This document shows, in pieces, positions 35,378 to 44,917 of a stretch of 64,000 nt of DNA. Made by a program: the position numbers and the translations under genes. This stretch comes from Lysobacterales bacterium (GTDB lineage Bacteria; Pseudomonadota; Gammaproteobacteria; Xanthomonadales; Xanthomonadaceae): positions 1 to 64,000 of the forward strand of contig JAEKKW010000057.1 of NCBI GenBank assembly GCA_019510195.1, read 5' to 3'. Below the pieces are notes generated by a model. It was not told where the DNA came from, ran no database searches, and saw only the letters and a list, made by a program, of their open reading frames with translations. The stretch's first letter is position 1, and each line of letters begins with the position of its first letter.

Positions 35378-36286
35378 ATGATCCGCAATACCATGCGCCG
35401 GACGGCGACCTGCGTGATTTCCCTTTCGGCGTTGCAGGCGTTCGCCGCCGATGTGCTGCCCGGCGACATCAATCCCGGAATCGCATTGCGCCGCCAGGCC
35501 GACATCCGCCTCGACAAGGAGTTGGCGGTGATCTCGCGCCAGCGCATCGTGGTCGAGGACGCGTTCACCGGGACAGGCAAGCAGAAGCAGTTCGTGCCCG
35601 TGGTCTTCACCCTGCCGCCGATGCGTGTCCAGGACGATGATGCGCAGCATCGGATCCACGACCTGCGCTTCGCGGTGAACGGCATGGCGATCAAGCCGGC
35701 GCGCAAACTGACGGTGATGCTCGGCGACAAGGACATCGCATGGCGGATCGCGACACTGGGCTGGAAGGAATCGGAACTGATCGCGTTCCTGCGCGATGGA
35801 CAGGCCCCTGCCGGAAAGCTGCCGCTGCCCGCCGCATGGTTCGACACACAGGGGCGTCCGCGTTTCCAGCTGCGCGAAACTTACAGTTGGGATCAGTGGT
35901 TTGCACCCGGGCGCGCGGTGACGATCCGCCACAGCTATGCGCCGGCGACGTCAGGCGAAACCGGCATCAAGCCGTCGCAACTGATCCGGCGCGTCGGCGA
36001 TGCGGCGTGCATCGATGAAGGTCGGCAATCGGTGATGAAGTCGCTCGATGCCGGTGCGGGCATCGACTGGACCGGCGTGCGCTATCGCATCGCCGGCAGT
36101 CGCGGCTGGCGTCCGGGTGCGCAGGATTTCACCTTGCGGGTGGATACGGGTGGTGATTTCCTCGCCACCTGCATGACTGGCGGCAAGGCACTGGACAAGC
36201 GCGTGCAGCAGTTCCGTGCCGGCAATATTTCGATGGACCAGGTGATCGATCTGGTGTTCGCGCGCACGGGCCGTCAATCCCCCTGA
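35378..36286 (+). CDS. Exported DUF4424-like protein
   Basis: Signal peptide; ETYSWDQWFAPGRAVTIRHSYAPATSGE pattern; N-terminal alpha/beta sandwich-like region. Confidence 0.5.
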   Translation: MIRNTMRRTATCVISLSALQAFAADVLPGDINPGIALRRQADIRLDKELAVISRQRIVVEDAFTGTGKQKQFVPVVFTLPPMRVQDDDAQHRIHDLRFAVNGMAIKPARKLTVMLGDKDIAWRIATLGWKESELIAFLRDGQAPAGKLPLPAAWFDTQGRPRFQLRETYSWDQWFAPGRAVTIRHSYAPATSGETGIKPSQLIRRVGDAACIDEGRQSVMKSLDAGAGIDWTGVRYRIAGSRGWRPGAQDFTLRVDTGGDFLATCMTGGKALDKRVQQFRAGNISMDQVIDLVFARTGRQSP

Positions 36287-36744
36287 GTGGAATACACCGG
36301 CAAGCCTGGATTGCGCCGGAATTCGAAGATCAGGTGGGTCTCGATGTGCGCCACTTCATCGCGTTCGGTGAAGGCCGAGAGCGCGAATTCACGCATGTGG
36401 TCGCTGTCGCGCACGCCGACATGGACCAGGAAATCGTCGGCGCCGGCGAGGTGGTAGAACGCCATCACTTCGTGCAGGCCGAGCAGATGGGTGTGGAAAC
36501 TGTCGACCAGCGCGCGCGAGTGGCGACGCAGGCGTACCGTGACCATGGCCTGCAGGCCGATGCCGACCGCGGCCGGCGCGACTTCGGCGTGGTAGCCGAG
36601 GAGGGTGCCGGTCTGCTGCAGGCGGCGGATGCGTTCGAGCGCGGTGGAGGGGGCGACGCCGCTGAGTTCGGCCAGCTCCTTGTTGGGCAGGCGCGCATTC
36701 TTCCGCAGAAGCCGCAAGAGGTTGAGATCGATTCGGTCGAGCAT
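36274..36744 (-). CDS. Lrp/AsnC-family transcriptional regulator
   Basis: MLDRIDLNLLRLLRKNARLPNKELAELSGVAPSTALERIRRLQQTGTLLGYHAEV. Confidence 0.93.
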   Translation of the reverse strand: MLDRIDLNLLRLLRKNARLPNKELAELSGVAPSTALERIRRLQQTGTLLGYHAEVAPAAVGIGLQAMVTVRLRRHSRALVDSFHTHLLGLHEVMAFYHLAGADDFLVHVGVRDSDHMREFALSAFTERDEVAHIETHLIFEFRRNPGLPVYSTQGD

Positions 36745-36755
36745 GGGGAATTCGC

Positions 36756-36772
36756 CAATATTTCGAATATTG
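36756..36772. promoter_or_regulatory. Perfect inverted repeat, putative Lrp-family operator
   Basis: CAATATT-TCG-AATATTG between the divergent Lrp regulator and PLP lyase genes. Confidence 0.6.
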
Positions 36773-36838
36773 TTCGGATCATGATGCCACGACCGAAGAT
36801 TGGGTAGTCTTCTCCCTTTCCGACCAAGGATCGCTTCG

Positions 36839-38005
36839 ATGAAAGGTTTCGACACCCGCGCCGTCCACGGTGGCCGCGAAGACTTCAAGGCCATGGGCGT
36901 GCACGCCTCGCCGATCGACTTGTCGAGCACTTATCCGATCCCCGATTTCGACGAGGGCACGCGCAGCTTCGCGGCCTGGGGTGCCGGCGAGGGCGAAGCT
37001 CCGAATTCGATCTACGGTCGCTTCCACAACCCGACGGTGGCACGCGTGGAAAACGCGATCGCCGGACTCGAAGGCGCCGATGCCTGCATCGCATTCGCAT
37101 CGGGCATGGCCGCGATCACTGCGTTGCTGCTGTCGCGCCGCGCGCACGGCAACCATGTGCTGGTGGTGCGTCCGCTGTATGCCGCGACCGATGGCCTGCT
37201 CGCCAACGGGTTGCTCGGTTTCGATGCAGAGTTCGTCGGTGCCGACGAGATCGCCGCGAAGATCCGTCCCGATACCACGCTGGTGGTGATCGAGACGCCC
37301 GCGAATCCGACCTGCGACCTGGTTGATATCCGCGCGGTGGTGGAAGCCGCCGGCAGGGTGCCGGTGATGGTCGATTCGACCTTCGCGACGCCGGTGCTGC
37401 AGCGTCCGATCGAACTCGGTGCGTCCTACGTGGTCCACAGCGCAACCAAGTTCCTCGGCGGCCATGGCGACGTGATCGCCGGCGTGGTCTGCTGCGGGGA
37501 AGAACTGGCCAAGCCTCTGCGCAAGGTGCGCATGGCGACCGGCGCCAATCTGCATCCGCTCGCGGCGTTTTTGATCCATCGCGGCCTGCCGACGCTTGGC
37601 CTGCGCGTTGAACGCGCGCAAGCCAACGCGATCGAACTTGCCAAGCGTCTGTCACAGCATCCGGCGGTGGCGAAGGTGTTCTATCCCGGACTCGGCACGG
37701 TGAACAATTCGCACCTGGTCGGCACGCAGATGAGCGGCCCGGGTTCGCTGATGGCGATCGACCTCAAGGGCGGCCATGCCGCCGCGTCGAAGGTGATGAA
37801 CTCGGTCAAGTTGATGGTGCCGGCGGTCAGCCTCGGCGCCGTCGACACATTGATCCAGCATCCGGCCGGATTGACCCATCGTTCGCTTCCGGTGGAGACG
37901 CTCGGCAAGTACGGCATCACCGCCGGCATGCTGCGGTTGTCGGTCGGCATCGAGAATGTCGAGGACCTCTGGGCCGATTTCGAGCAGGCGCTGTCAGGTC
38001 TCTGA
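36839..38005 (+). CDS. Cys/Met metabolism PLP-dependent enzyme (cystathionine/methionine gamma-lyase type)
   Basis: MKGFDTRAVHGG; SIYGRFHNPTVARVENAIAGLEGA; HSATKFLGGHGDVIAGVV. Confidence 0.92.
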   Translation: MKGFDTRAVHGGREDFKAMGVHASPIDLSSTYPIPDFDEGTRSFAAWGAGEGEAPNSIYGRFHNPTVARVENAIAGLEGADACIAFASGMAAITALLLSRRAHGNHVLVVRPLYAATDGLLANGLLGFDAEFVGADEIAAKIRPDTTLVVIETPANPTCDLVDIRAVVEAAGRVPVMVDSTFATPVLQRPIELGASYVVHSATKFLGGHGDVIAGVVCCGEELAKPLRKVRMATGANLHPLAAFLIHRGLPTLGLRVERAQANAIELAKRLSQHPAVAKVFYPGLGTVNNSHLVGTQMSGPGSLMAIDLKGGHAAASKVMNSVKLMVPAVSLGAVDTLIQHPAGLTHRSLPVETLGKYGITAGMLRLSVGIENVEDLWADFEQALSGL

Positions 38006-38060
38006 AAGATCCCGGCGATCACGCGGGTCTATGATCCGGTGATCCCACGGAGACATCACG

Positions 38061-39086
38061 ATGAAGCGGTTGCTGGCACTGGCGTCGATCCTGTCCGTTT
38101 CAACGCCGTTGATGGCGGCGACATCCGCGAAAGCCGTTCAGTACGAAGTCGCGGCCACCTGGCCGGTGTCCGGTGCCGGGCACTGGGATCTGCTGGCGGT
38201 CGATTCCGCGCGCCATCATCTCTTCATCAGTCGCGGCGATCGCGTGCAGGTGATCGATACGACGGACGGCAAGGAAGCCGGCACGATCGCCGGCACCGAT
38301 GGCGTGCACGGCATCGCGATCGGTGCGGACGGCCATGGCTACACGACCAACGGCAAGTCCAATTCCGTCACCGAATTCGATCTCGCCACATTCAAGCGCC
38401 TGCGCGATTTCCCGGTGAACGGCAAGTCGCCGGATGCCGTGCTGTACGACGCAGGCTCGCGCCGACTGTTCGTGTTCAACGCGCGCAGCAACAATGCCTC
38501 GGTGCTCGATGTTGCCAGCGGCAAGGAAGTCGCGACGATCGCCTTCGACGGCAATCCGGAATTGGCGGTCGCCGACGGCCGCGGCCACGTCTTCCTCAAT
38601 ATCGAGAGCAGCGCGCACCTGGTTGAACTCGACTCGGCATCGGCGAAGATCATCCACGACTGGAAGATGGACGGTTGCGAGGAACCCTCGGGCATTGCGA
38701 TGGACACCGCGCATCGCCGGGTGTTCTCCACCTGCCAGAACAAGGTGCTGGCGGTGACCAATGCCGACAATGGAAAGGCGGTTGCGCGCGTCGCGATCGG
38801 CGAGGGCCCGGATGGCGCGGCCTTCGATCCGGCAACGCGCAGCGTGCTGGTTCCGCTCGGCAAAAACGGCGCGCTGGATGTCATCCGCGTCGAGGATGCC
38901 GGCCATTTCCGCAAGATGCAGTCGCTGTCGACGCAGGCTTCGGCACGCACGATCGTGCTCGACGACGGTGATCACCGCGCCTATACCGTCGCGGCGAAAT
39001 TCGGCCCGAAACCCGCGGACGGCAGTCGCGCGCCGATGATCGACGGCAGCTTCGCGGTGCTGGTGCTCGCTCCGAAATCGAAGTAA
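38061..39086 (+). CDS. Exported YncE-like beta-propeller protein
   Basis: Signal peptide; repeated VLDVASGKEVATIAFDGNPE / VTNADNGKAVARVAIGEGPDGAAFDP blades. Confidence 0.85.
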   Translation: MKRLLALASILSVSTPLMAATSAKAVQYEVAATWPVSGAGHWDLLAVDSARHHLFISRGDRVQVIDTTDGKEAGTIAGTDGVHGIAIGADGHGYTTNGKSNSVTEFDLATFKRLRDFPVNGKSPDAVLYDAGSRRLFVFNARSNNASVLDVASGKEVATIAFDGNPELAVADGRGHVFLNIESSAHLVELDSASAKIIHDWKMDGCEEPSGIAMDTAHRRVFSTCQNKVLAVTNADNGKAVARVAIGEGPDGAAFDPATRSVLVPLGKNGALDVIRVEDAGHFRKMQSLSTQASARTIVLDDGDHRAYTVAAKFGPKPADGSRAPMIDGSFAVLVLAPKSK

Positions 39087-39089
39087 GGG

Positions 39090-40424
39090 CTAGCGACCGT
39101 CGCGCAGGGCCTTGAGCAACTTCTGCCCGGCGCGACCATCCACCGTCATCCCGAGTCGTTGCTGTTCCTGCTGGATGGCGGCACGGCTTGCTGTTCCAAG
39201 CACACCGTCGGGCGTGCCGATGGCATGACCGCGCTTCAGCAGTAGTCGCTGCAGTTCGACGCGATCCGCGCGCGACAGGCCGGGATCGTCGGTTGGCCAC
39301 GGCGTGCGCAGTCCCGATCCGCCGCGCAGGCGATCCGACAGCAAGGCGATCGCCAGTGCGTAACTCTCGGCGGCGTTGTAGCTGTAGATCGCATCGAAGT
39401 TGCGGAACAACAGGAAAGCAGGACCACCGGCGCCGGCCGGCAACAGCAATGCGGCAGGCGTATCCGGTTCCAGAGGGATCGATTGGCCATCGACGCGATG
39501 GATGCCGAGGGATTGCCAGTACGACAACGGCTTGCGGTTCTTGCGCCCGGCCTGTGCACTGTCGAACGCGGATGGCAGCTTCACTTCATAGCCCCATGGC
39601 TGTCCTTCGCGCCAGCCAGATTTCAGCAGGTAATTGGCGGTGGAAGCGAGCGCATCCGGCGCACTGCGCACCAGGTCGCGGCGGCCATCGCCATCGAAAT
39701 CGACCGCCATGCGGTTGTAGGTCGATGGCATGAATTGCGTCTGCCCGAACGCGCCGGCCCACGAACCCTTGAGATCTTCGACCGCGACGTCGCCGCGTTG
39801 CGCGATCTTCAGCAGTTCGTAGAATTCGCTGCGGAAATAGGCCTGGCGGCGACCGAAGCACGACAGCGTGCCGAGCGAGACCAGCAACGGGCGACGCCCC
39901 ATGATCCGGCCAAAATCGCTTTCCACGCCCCAGACTGCAGTGACGGTTGCGGGATCGACCGCGAAGCGCGATTGCATCTGCGACAGCGTTGATGCGTACT
40001 TGGCCATCATCGCGCGACCATCATCGACGCGTTTCTGGTCGACCAACCCGGCCAGGTAATCCCAGATCGCGGTGGTGAATTCTGGTTGGCGATCGAGCAA
40101 CGGCAGCACGGTCATGTCCGGCACCACGCTCATTGCGTAGCGATCAAATGCCGATGCGTCCACGCCCGCGGCCAATGCCGGTTTGCGCAGGTCGGTCATG
40201 CATGAATTGAACTGCACGAGTTCTTCGGTGGTTGGCACCGGTTGCACCGCAGCAGGCGTTGCTTGCGTTGGCGCAGGCGGTGGTTCCTGTGCCGGCGGAG
40301 GCGCGGGTGCCATGACTACCGGAGCCGGTGCGGCCGACTGCACGGGTTGTTGCGCGCAGGCGGCGAGCAGGGCAGTTGCGAACAGGCCGAGGGTCGGGCG
40401 CAGGAACGGACGCGTCATCGTCAT
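39090..40424 (-). CDS. Lytic murein transglycosylase (MltB family) with C-terminal peptidoglycan-binding domain, lipoprotein
   Basis: ATALLAACAQ lipobox; GVESDFGRIMGRRPLLVSLGTLS, GAFGQTQFMPSTY, DGDGRRDL; C-terminal LLKRGHAIGTPDGVLGTASRAAI. Confidence 0.92.
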   Translation of the reverse strand: MTMTRPFLRPTLGLFATALLAACAQQPVQSAAPAPVVMAPAPPPAQEPPPAPTQATPAAVQPVPTTEELVQFNSCMTDLRKPALAAGVDASAFDRYAMSVVPDMTVLPLLDRQPEFTTAIWDYLAGLVDQKRVDDGRAMMAKYASTLSQMQSRFAVDPATVTAVWGVESDFGRIMGRRPLLVSLGTLSCFGRRQAYFRSEFYELLKIAQRGDVAVEDLKGSWAGAFGQTQFMPSTYNRMAVDFDGDGRRDLVRSAPDALASTANYLLKSGWREGQPWGYEVKLPSAFDSAQAGRKNRKPLSYWQSLGIHRVDGQSIPLEPDTPAALLLPAGAGGPAFLLFRNFDAIYSYNAAESYALAIALLSDRLRGGSGLRTPWPTDDPGLSRADRVELQRLLLKRGHAIGTPDGVLGTASRAAIQQEQQRLGMTVDGRAGQKLLKALRDGR

Positions 40425-40496
40425 GACCAGAGATGCGGAAACGCCAGCATGCCACCAGTCGTCTGAATGCACATCACGCGTGTTGCATGACTCAAC

Positions 40497-40522
40497 AAAA
40501 GGGCCGCACGATGCGGCCCCTT
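40497..40522 (-). terminator. Rho-independent terminator downstream of the DUF937 gene
   Basis: Reverse strand AGGGGCCGCATCGTGCGGCCCTTTTGTT. Confidence 0.65.
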
Positions 40523-40548
40523 CTGATTCATTGTGACGGCGCTTCGCG

Positions 40549-41154
40549 TCAGCTGCGACCACCAAGCACGGAGCCCAGCAATCCGCCGAGCCCGCCACCA
40601 CCACCGAGGCTGCCGAGCACCTGGCCGAGCATGCCGCCGCCGGATTCCGCGTGCGCCTGTTCCTGCTGCAGCACGTCGCTGACCGAATTCGCGTTGTTGC
40701 TGTCCGGGTGCGAGAACATGCGCTTGGCGAGGTAGGCCATCACGATCGGCGCCATGATCTTCATCAGCATCTGCGCCTGGTCACTGCCGAGCCCAGTGGC
40801 CTGGCCGACCTGGTTCGAGGCTTGCTGTTCCTGCCCGCCGAAGATGTGGCCGAGGATGCCGCCACCATCGGTCGCCGGTGTGGCCGCTTGCTGGCCCGTG
40901 ACCGAGCCCAGCACCGAACCGAGCAGTCCGCCGAGCCCACCACCGGCGGCGTCGCCGTGGTTCGCGCCGAGCACGCCGGCAAGGACGTCAGCGCCGCCAG
41001 GCTGGTTGGCGTTCTGCCCGAGCGCGCCGACGATCATCGGCAACGCCGCGCCGATCGCCTGCTGCGCTTGCGCCGGATCCACGCCCAACTGGCTGGCCAC
41101 CTGCTGCACCGGTGCGCCCTGCATCTGGGAAAGAATGTCTTCGATCATGCTCAT
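40549..41154 (-). CDS. DUF937 (YidB-like) protein
   Basis: MSMIEDILSQMQGAPVQQVASQLGVDPAQAQQAIGAALPMIVGALGQNA; Gly-rich linkers. Confidence 0.85.
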   Translation of the reverse strand: MSMIEDILSQMQGAPVQQVASQLGVDPAQAQQAIGAALPMIVGALGQNANQPGGADVLAGVLGANHGDAAGGGLGGLLGSVLGSVTGQQAATPATDGGGILGHIFGGQEQQASNQVGQATGLGSDQAQMLMKIMAPIVMAYLAKRMFSHPDSNNANSVSDVLQQEQAHAESGGGMLGQVLGSLGGGGGLGGLLGSVLGGRS

Positions 41155-41328
41155 GGTGTGGATGTCCTGTTGAACGGGCGGGGCCCTGAATGGTGACGTC
41201 AAATTAAGGGGGTGATTGTTACGGCCATGTGTTGTGGCCGCCGGGAATCGAGGATCGATCCACAAAACCGCCATTCATGCCTGCGTGTACGCTGTGCGGA
41301 TGCTCCCGATCTCCCGTGCCTTTCCTGC

Positions 41329-42024
41329 ATGAGCAGTCGTGCGTCGCGCCTGTTGCGCCTGCTCGACCTGCTGCGCAGTCGTCGTCGCCCGCTGACCGGC
41401 GCACGCCTGGCAGAACGGCTGGGCGTGAGCCTGCGCACCGTCTATCGCGACATCGCGTTGCTGCGCGAGCAGGGCGCCGACATCGAGGGCGATCCTGGCA
41501 CGGGCTACATGCTGCGTCATGGCTACCTGCTGCCGTCGCTGATGTTCGGGCGCGATGAACTGGAAGCGCTGACGCTGGGCGCGCGCTGGGTCTCGTTGCA
41601 GGGCGATGCCGAACTGGCGCAGGCCGCGCGCGATGCCTTGCAGCGGTTGGCGGCGGTGTTGCCGGACGCATTGCGGCTGGAAATCGAGACCAGCGGCCTG
41701 CTGGTACCGAAAAACCGCGAGCGGGCGCCGGACGAGCCCTGGTTGCCGGTGCTGCGACGCGCGATTCGCGACGAGCATGTGGTGGCGATGCATTACGTCG
41801 ACCATCACGGCAAGGCCAGTGAACGCAGGGCATGGCCGTTCGCGATGGCATTCTTCGCCAACGTGCGGATGATCGCGGCGTGGTGTGAACTGCGCCAGGA
41901 CTTCCGCCATTTCCGTGCCGATCGCGTGTTGTCGCTGGCCGATACCGGACAGCGCTATGGCGTGCGCCGGCCCGTGCTGATGCGACGCTGGCGCGACCAG
42001 ACCGGCTACGAATCGAAGGATTGA
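41329..42024 (+). CDS. HTH/WYL-domain transcriptional regulator (YafY-like)
   Basis: N-terminal wHTH RLLDLLRSRRRPLTGARLAERLGVSLRTVYRDIALLREQGADIEG; C-terminal WYL-like region. Confidence 0.92.
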   Translation: MSSRASRLLRLLDLLRSRRRPLTGARLAERLGVSLRTVYRDIALLREQGADIEGDPGTGYMLRHGYLLPSLMFGRDELEALTLGARWVSLQGDAELAQAARDALQRLAAVLPDALRLEIETSGLLVPKNRERAPDEPWLPVLRRAIRDEHVVAMHYVDHHGKASERRAWPFAMAFFANVRMIAAWCELRQDFRHFRADRVLSLADTGQRYGVRRPVLMRRWRDQTGYESKD

Positions 42025-42030
42025 ACGCTA

Positions 42031-42047
42031 CTGACAGAATCTGTCAG
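42031..42047. promoter_or_regulatory. Perfect palindrome, putative WYL-regulator operator
   Basis: CTGACAGA-A-TCTGTCAG between the WYL regulator gene and the GST/GFA genes. Confidence 0.65.
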
Positions 42048-42091
42048 CATGGCCCGATATCGTGTCCGCACTCCAATCCGAGGCGGACCAG

Positions 42092-42748
42092 ATGAAAGAC
42101 GCGCTGACCCTTTACACCCACCCGATGTCGCGAGGCCGCATCGCCCGCTGGATGATCGAGGAAACCGGCCTGCCCTACGACGCGGTGATCCTCGACTTCA
42201 ATACCAGCATGAAATCCCCGGACTATCTCGCGATCAACCCGATGGGCAAGGTGCCGGCGCTGAGGCATGGCGACACGGTGATCACGGAGAACGCCGCGAT
42301 CTGCATGCACCTCGCCGACCTGGTCCCGGGAAAACATTTCGCACCGGACATCGGCAGCGCCCTGCGCGGCAGCTATTACCGCTGGATGCTGTTCCTCGCC
42401 GGCCCGCTCGAGGCCTACATGACTGCGAAGTTTTCCGGCCATTTCGCCCCCGGGTTCAGCGCCGGCTACGGCAGCGATGGCGAAGTGCTGGACGTGCTGG
42501 AAGGCGCGGTCTCGCGGGGACCGCACATCGTCGGCGACCGTTTCACCACGGTCGATCTCTACGCAGCCGCGTTCCTCGGCTATTACATGCGCATCAAGGC
42601 GCTCGAGCCGCGACCTGCGTTCGAGCGTTTCGTCGAAATCCACCAGTCGCGACCGGCGGCGGTCCACGCCAACGAGATCGACAACGCCCTGGTACAGGCG
42701 CATCCTCACCAGATGATGGTGGCGTCCACCAGCCACGCGGAGCATTGA
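42092..42748 (+). CDS. Glutathione S-transferase family protein
   Basis: LYTHPMSRGRIARWMIEETGLPYDAVIL, NPMGKVPALRHGDTVITENAAICMHLAD; start possibly 42062. Confidence 0.9.
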   Translation: MKDALTLYTHPMSRGRIARWMIEETGLPYDAVILDFNTSMKSPDYLAINPMGKVPALRHGDTVITENAAICMHLADLVPGKHFAPDIGSALRGSYYRWMLFLAGPLEAYMTAKFSGHFAPGFSAGYGSDGEVLDVLEGAVSRGPHIVGDRFTTVDLYAAAFLGYYMRIKALEPRPAFERFVEIHQSRPAAVHANEIDNALVQAHPHQMMVASTSHAEH

Positions 42749-42749
42749 A

Positions 42750-43154
42750 ATGACCAGGACCTACCACGGCAGTTGCCACTGCGGCACGGTGAAATACCAG
42801 GCCGACCTCGATCTTGCGCAGGGTACCGGCAAGTGCAATTGCACCTATTGCCTGAAGATCCGCAACTGGAGTGCTCGCGCCAGCAACCTCGAAGTGTTGC
42901 AAGGGCAGGATGCGCTGGCCGATTACGGCAAGGAGTGGCCGGGCGGCAATCTGCATCACCGTTTCTGCGGCAAGTGCGGCGTCACGTTGTATACGCAGGG
43001 CCACATTCCGGAAGCGGGTGGTGATTTCCTTTCGCTGCAGGTGAATACGCTGGACGATGCCAGCATCGATGAATTGATGGCAGGGCCGGTGCGTCATTCC
43101 GATGGCCGCAACGACAACTGGATGAACCCACCGGCGGATATTCGCCATCTCTAA
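42750..43154 (+). CDS. GFA (glutathione-dependent formaldehyde-activating enzyme-like) family protein
   Basis: [29 protein letters not shown] zinc ligands. Confidence 0.92.
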   Translation: MTRTYHGSCHCGTVKYQADLDLAQGTGKCNCTYCLKIRNWSARASNLEVLQGQDALADYGKEWPGGNLHHRFCGKCGVTLYTQGHIPEAGGDFLSLQVNTLDDASIDELMAGPVRHSDGRNDNWMNPPADIRHL

Positions 43155-44794
43155 CTGCCGACGTCTTCACCGCCCGGTCCGCCCTTGAGCGGGCCGGGCA
43201 TGGCCTTGCCGGTCGGTTTCGCTTTCTTCGTCGCCGCTGCACGCGTCTTCAACGCCTTGGCCACACCCGCGCCGTAGGCGGGATCGGCCTTGGTGCAATT
43301 GTCGACGTGGCGCTGCTTGATGAAGTCGGGCGCATCGCCCATGGCGCGTGCGGTATTGTCGAACAGGCGCTGTTTCTGATCCTTGTCCATCAGGCGGAAC
43401 AGGGCGCGCGGCTGGCTGAAGTAATCGTCGTCGTCTTCGCGGAAATTCCAGAAGTCGGCGTCGCCATTGATGCGCAGCGGTGGGTCGCGATACTGCGGTT
43501 GTTCCTGCCACTGGCCGAAGCTGTTGGGTTCGTAGTGGGGCATGCCGCCGTAATTGCCGTCCATGCGTGCCGCACCATCGCGATGATTGCTGTGCACCGG
43601 GCAACGTGCGGCATTCACCGGGATTTGGTGGTAGTTCACGCCGAGGCGATAGCGTTGCGCATCGGTATAGGCGAACAGGCGTGCCTGCAGCATCTTGTCG
43701 GGTGACGGTCCGATGCCGGGAACAAGGTTGCTTGGCGCGAACGCGCTTTGTTCGACATCGGCGAAGAAGTTTTCGGGATTGCGGTTGAGTTCGAACACGC
43801 CGACTTCGATCAGCGGGTAATCCTTCTTCGGCCACACTTTCGTCAGGTCGAACGGGTGGATGTGGTAGCTGTCGGCATCGAGTTCCGGCATTACCTGCAC
43901 ATACATCTTCCACTTGGGGAAGTCGCCGCGTTCGATCGAATCGAACAGATCGCGCTGGTGGCTTTCGCGATCACCGGCAACGATCTCCGCGGCCTGCTGG
44001 TCGGTCAGGTTCTCGATGCCCTGCTGGGTCTGGAAGTGGAACTTCACCCAGTAGCGTTCGTCCTTGTCATTGATGAAACTGTAGGTGTGCGAGCCGAAGC
44101 CGTTCATGTGGCGATAGCTGCGCGGAATGCCGCGATCGCTCATCACGATCGTCACCTGGTGCAATGCTTCGGGCAGCAGCGTCCAGAAGTCCCAGTTGTT
44201 GGTGGCGCTGCGCAGGTTGGTGCGCGGGTCGCGCTTGACCGCCTTGTTGAGGTCGCCGAACTTGCGCGGATCGCGCAGGAAGAACACCGGCGTGTTGTTG
44301 CCGACCAGGTCCCAGTTGCCTTCCTCGGTGTAGAACTTCAGGGCGAAACCGCGGATGTCGCGCTCGGCATCGGCGGCGCCGCGTTCACCGGCCACGGTGG
44401 TGAAGCGGGCGAACATCCCGGTCTTCTTGCCGACCTTGGAGAAGATCTTGGCCTTGGTATAGCGGCTGATGTCTTTCGTGACCGTGAATGTTCCGAACGC
44501 ACCGGAGCCCTTCGCATGCATGCGTCGTTCGGGAATGACTTCGCGATTGAAGTTGGCGAGTTTCTCCAGCAGCCACACGTCCTGCATCAGCAGCGGTCCG
44601 CGCGGGCCGGCCGTCATCGAATTCTGGTTGTCGACCACCGGTGCGCCGAATTGCGTGGTCAGGTGGGTGACCGGACACTTGCCATGGCGTTCATCCGGCG
44701 TGGTGCTCAGGGCCTTCTGTGCCTTTGCGCGCACACGGGTCACGTTTGCCGACGTCGACTTGGGTTTGGATGGTGTCTTTCCGGTCTTCTTCAT
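43151..44794 (-). CDS. katA: Monofunctional heme catalase
   Basis: [106 protein letters not shown]. Confidence 0.96.
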   Translation of the reverse strand: MKKTGKTPSKPKSTSANVTRVRAKAQKALSTTPDERHGKCPVTHLTTQFGAPVVDNQNSMTAGPRGPLLMQDVWLLEKLANFNREVIPERRMHAKGSGAFGTFTVTKDISRYTKAKIFSKVGKKTGMFARFTTVAGERGAADAERDIRGFALKFYTEEGNWDLVGNNTPVFFLRDPRKFGDLNKAVKRDPRTNLRSATNNWDFWTLLPEALHQVTIVMSDRGIPRSYRHMNGFGSHTYSFINDKDERYWVKFHFQTQQGIENLTDQQAAEIVAGDRESHQRDLFDSIERGDFPKWKMYVQVMPELDADSYHIHPFDLTKVWPKKDYPLIEVGVFELNRNPENFFADVEQSAFAPSNLVPGIGPSPDKMLQARLFAYTDAQRYRLGVNYHQIPVNAARCPVHSNHRDGAARMDGNYGGMPHYEPNSFGQWQEQPQYRDPPLRINGDADFWNFREDDDDYFSQPRALFRLMDKDQKQRLFDNTARAMGDAPDFIKQRHVDNCTKADPAYGAGVAKALKTRAAATKKAKPTGKAMPGPLKGGPGGEDVGS

Positions 44795-44850
44795 CGCGCA
44801 GGCTCCGATGGGGGAGCCCTGACACTAGCCGACCGTCATTAGGATTGGAA

Positions 44851-44887
44851 ATCGATAATTGCTGTGGAATCGATCAGGGTTATCGAT
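44851..44887. promoter_or_regulatory. Putative LysR/OxyR-type site upstream of katA
   Basis: ATCGATAA ... TTATCGAT exact inverted repeat, with an additional internal ATCGAT. Confidence 0.35.
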
Positions 44888-44917
44888 CGACTCCGTCAAT
44901 GAAGCCGCGATGCGATA

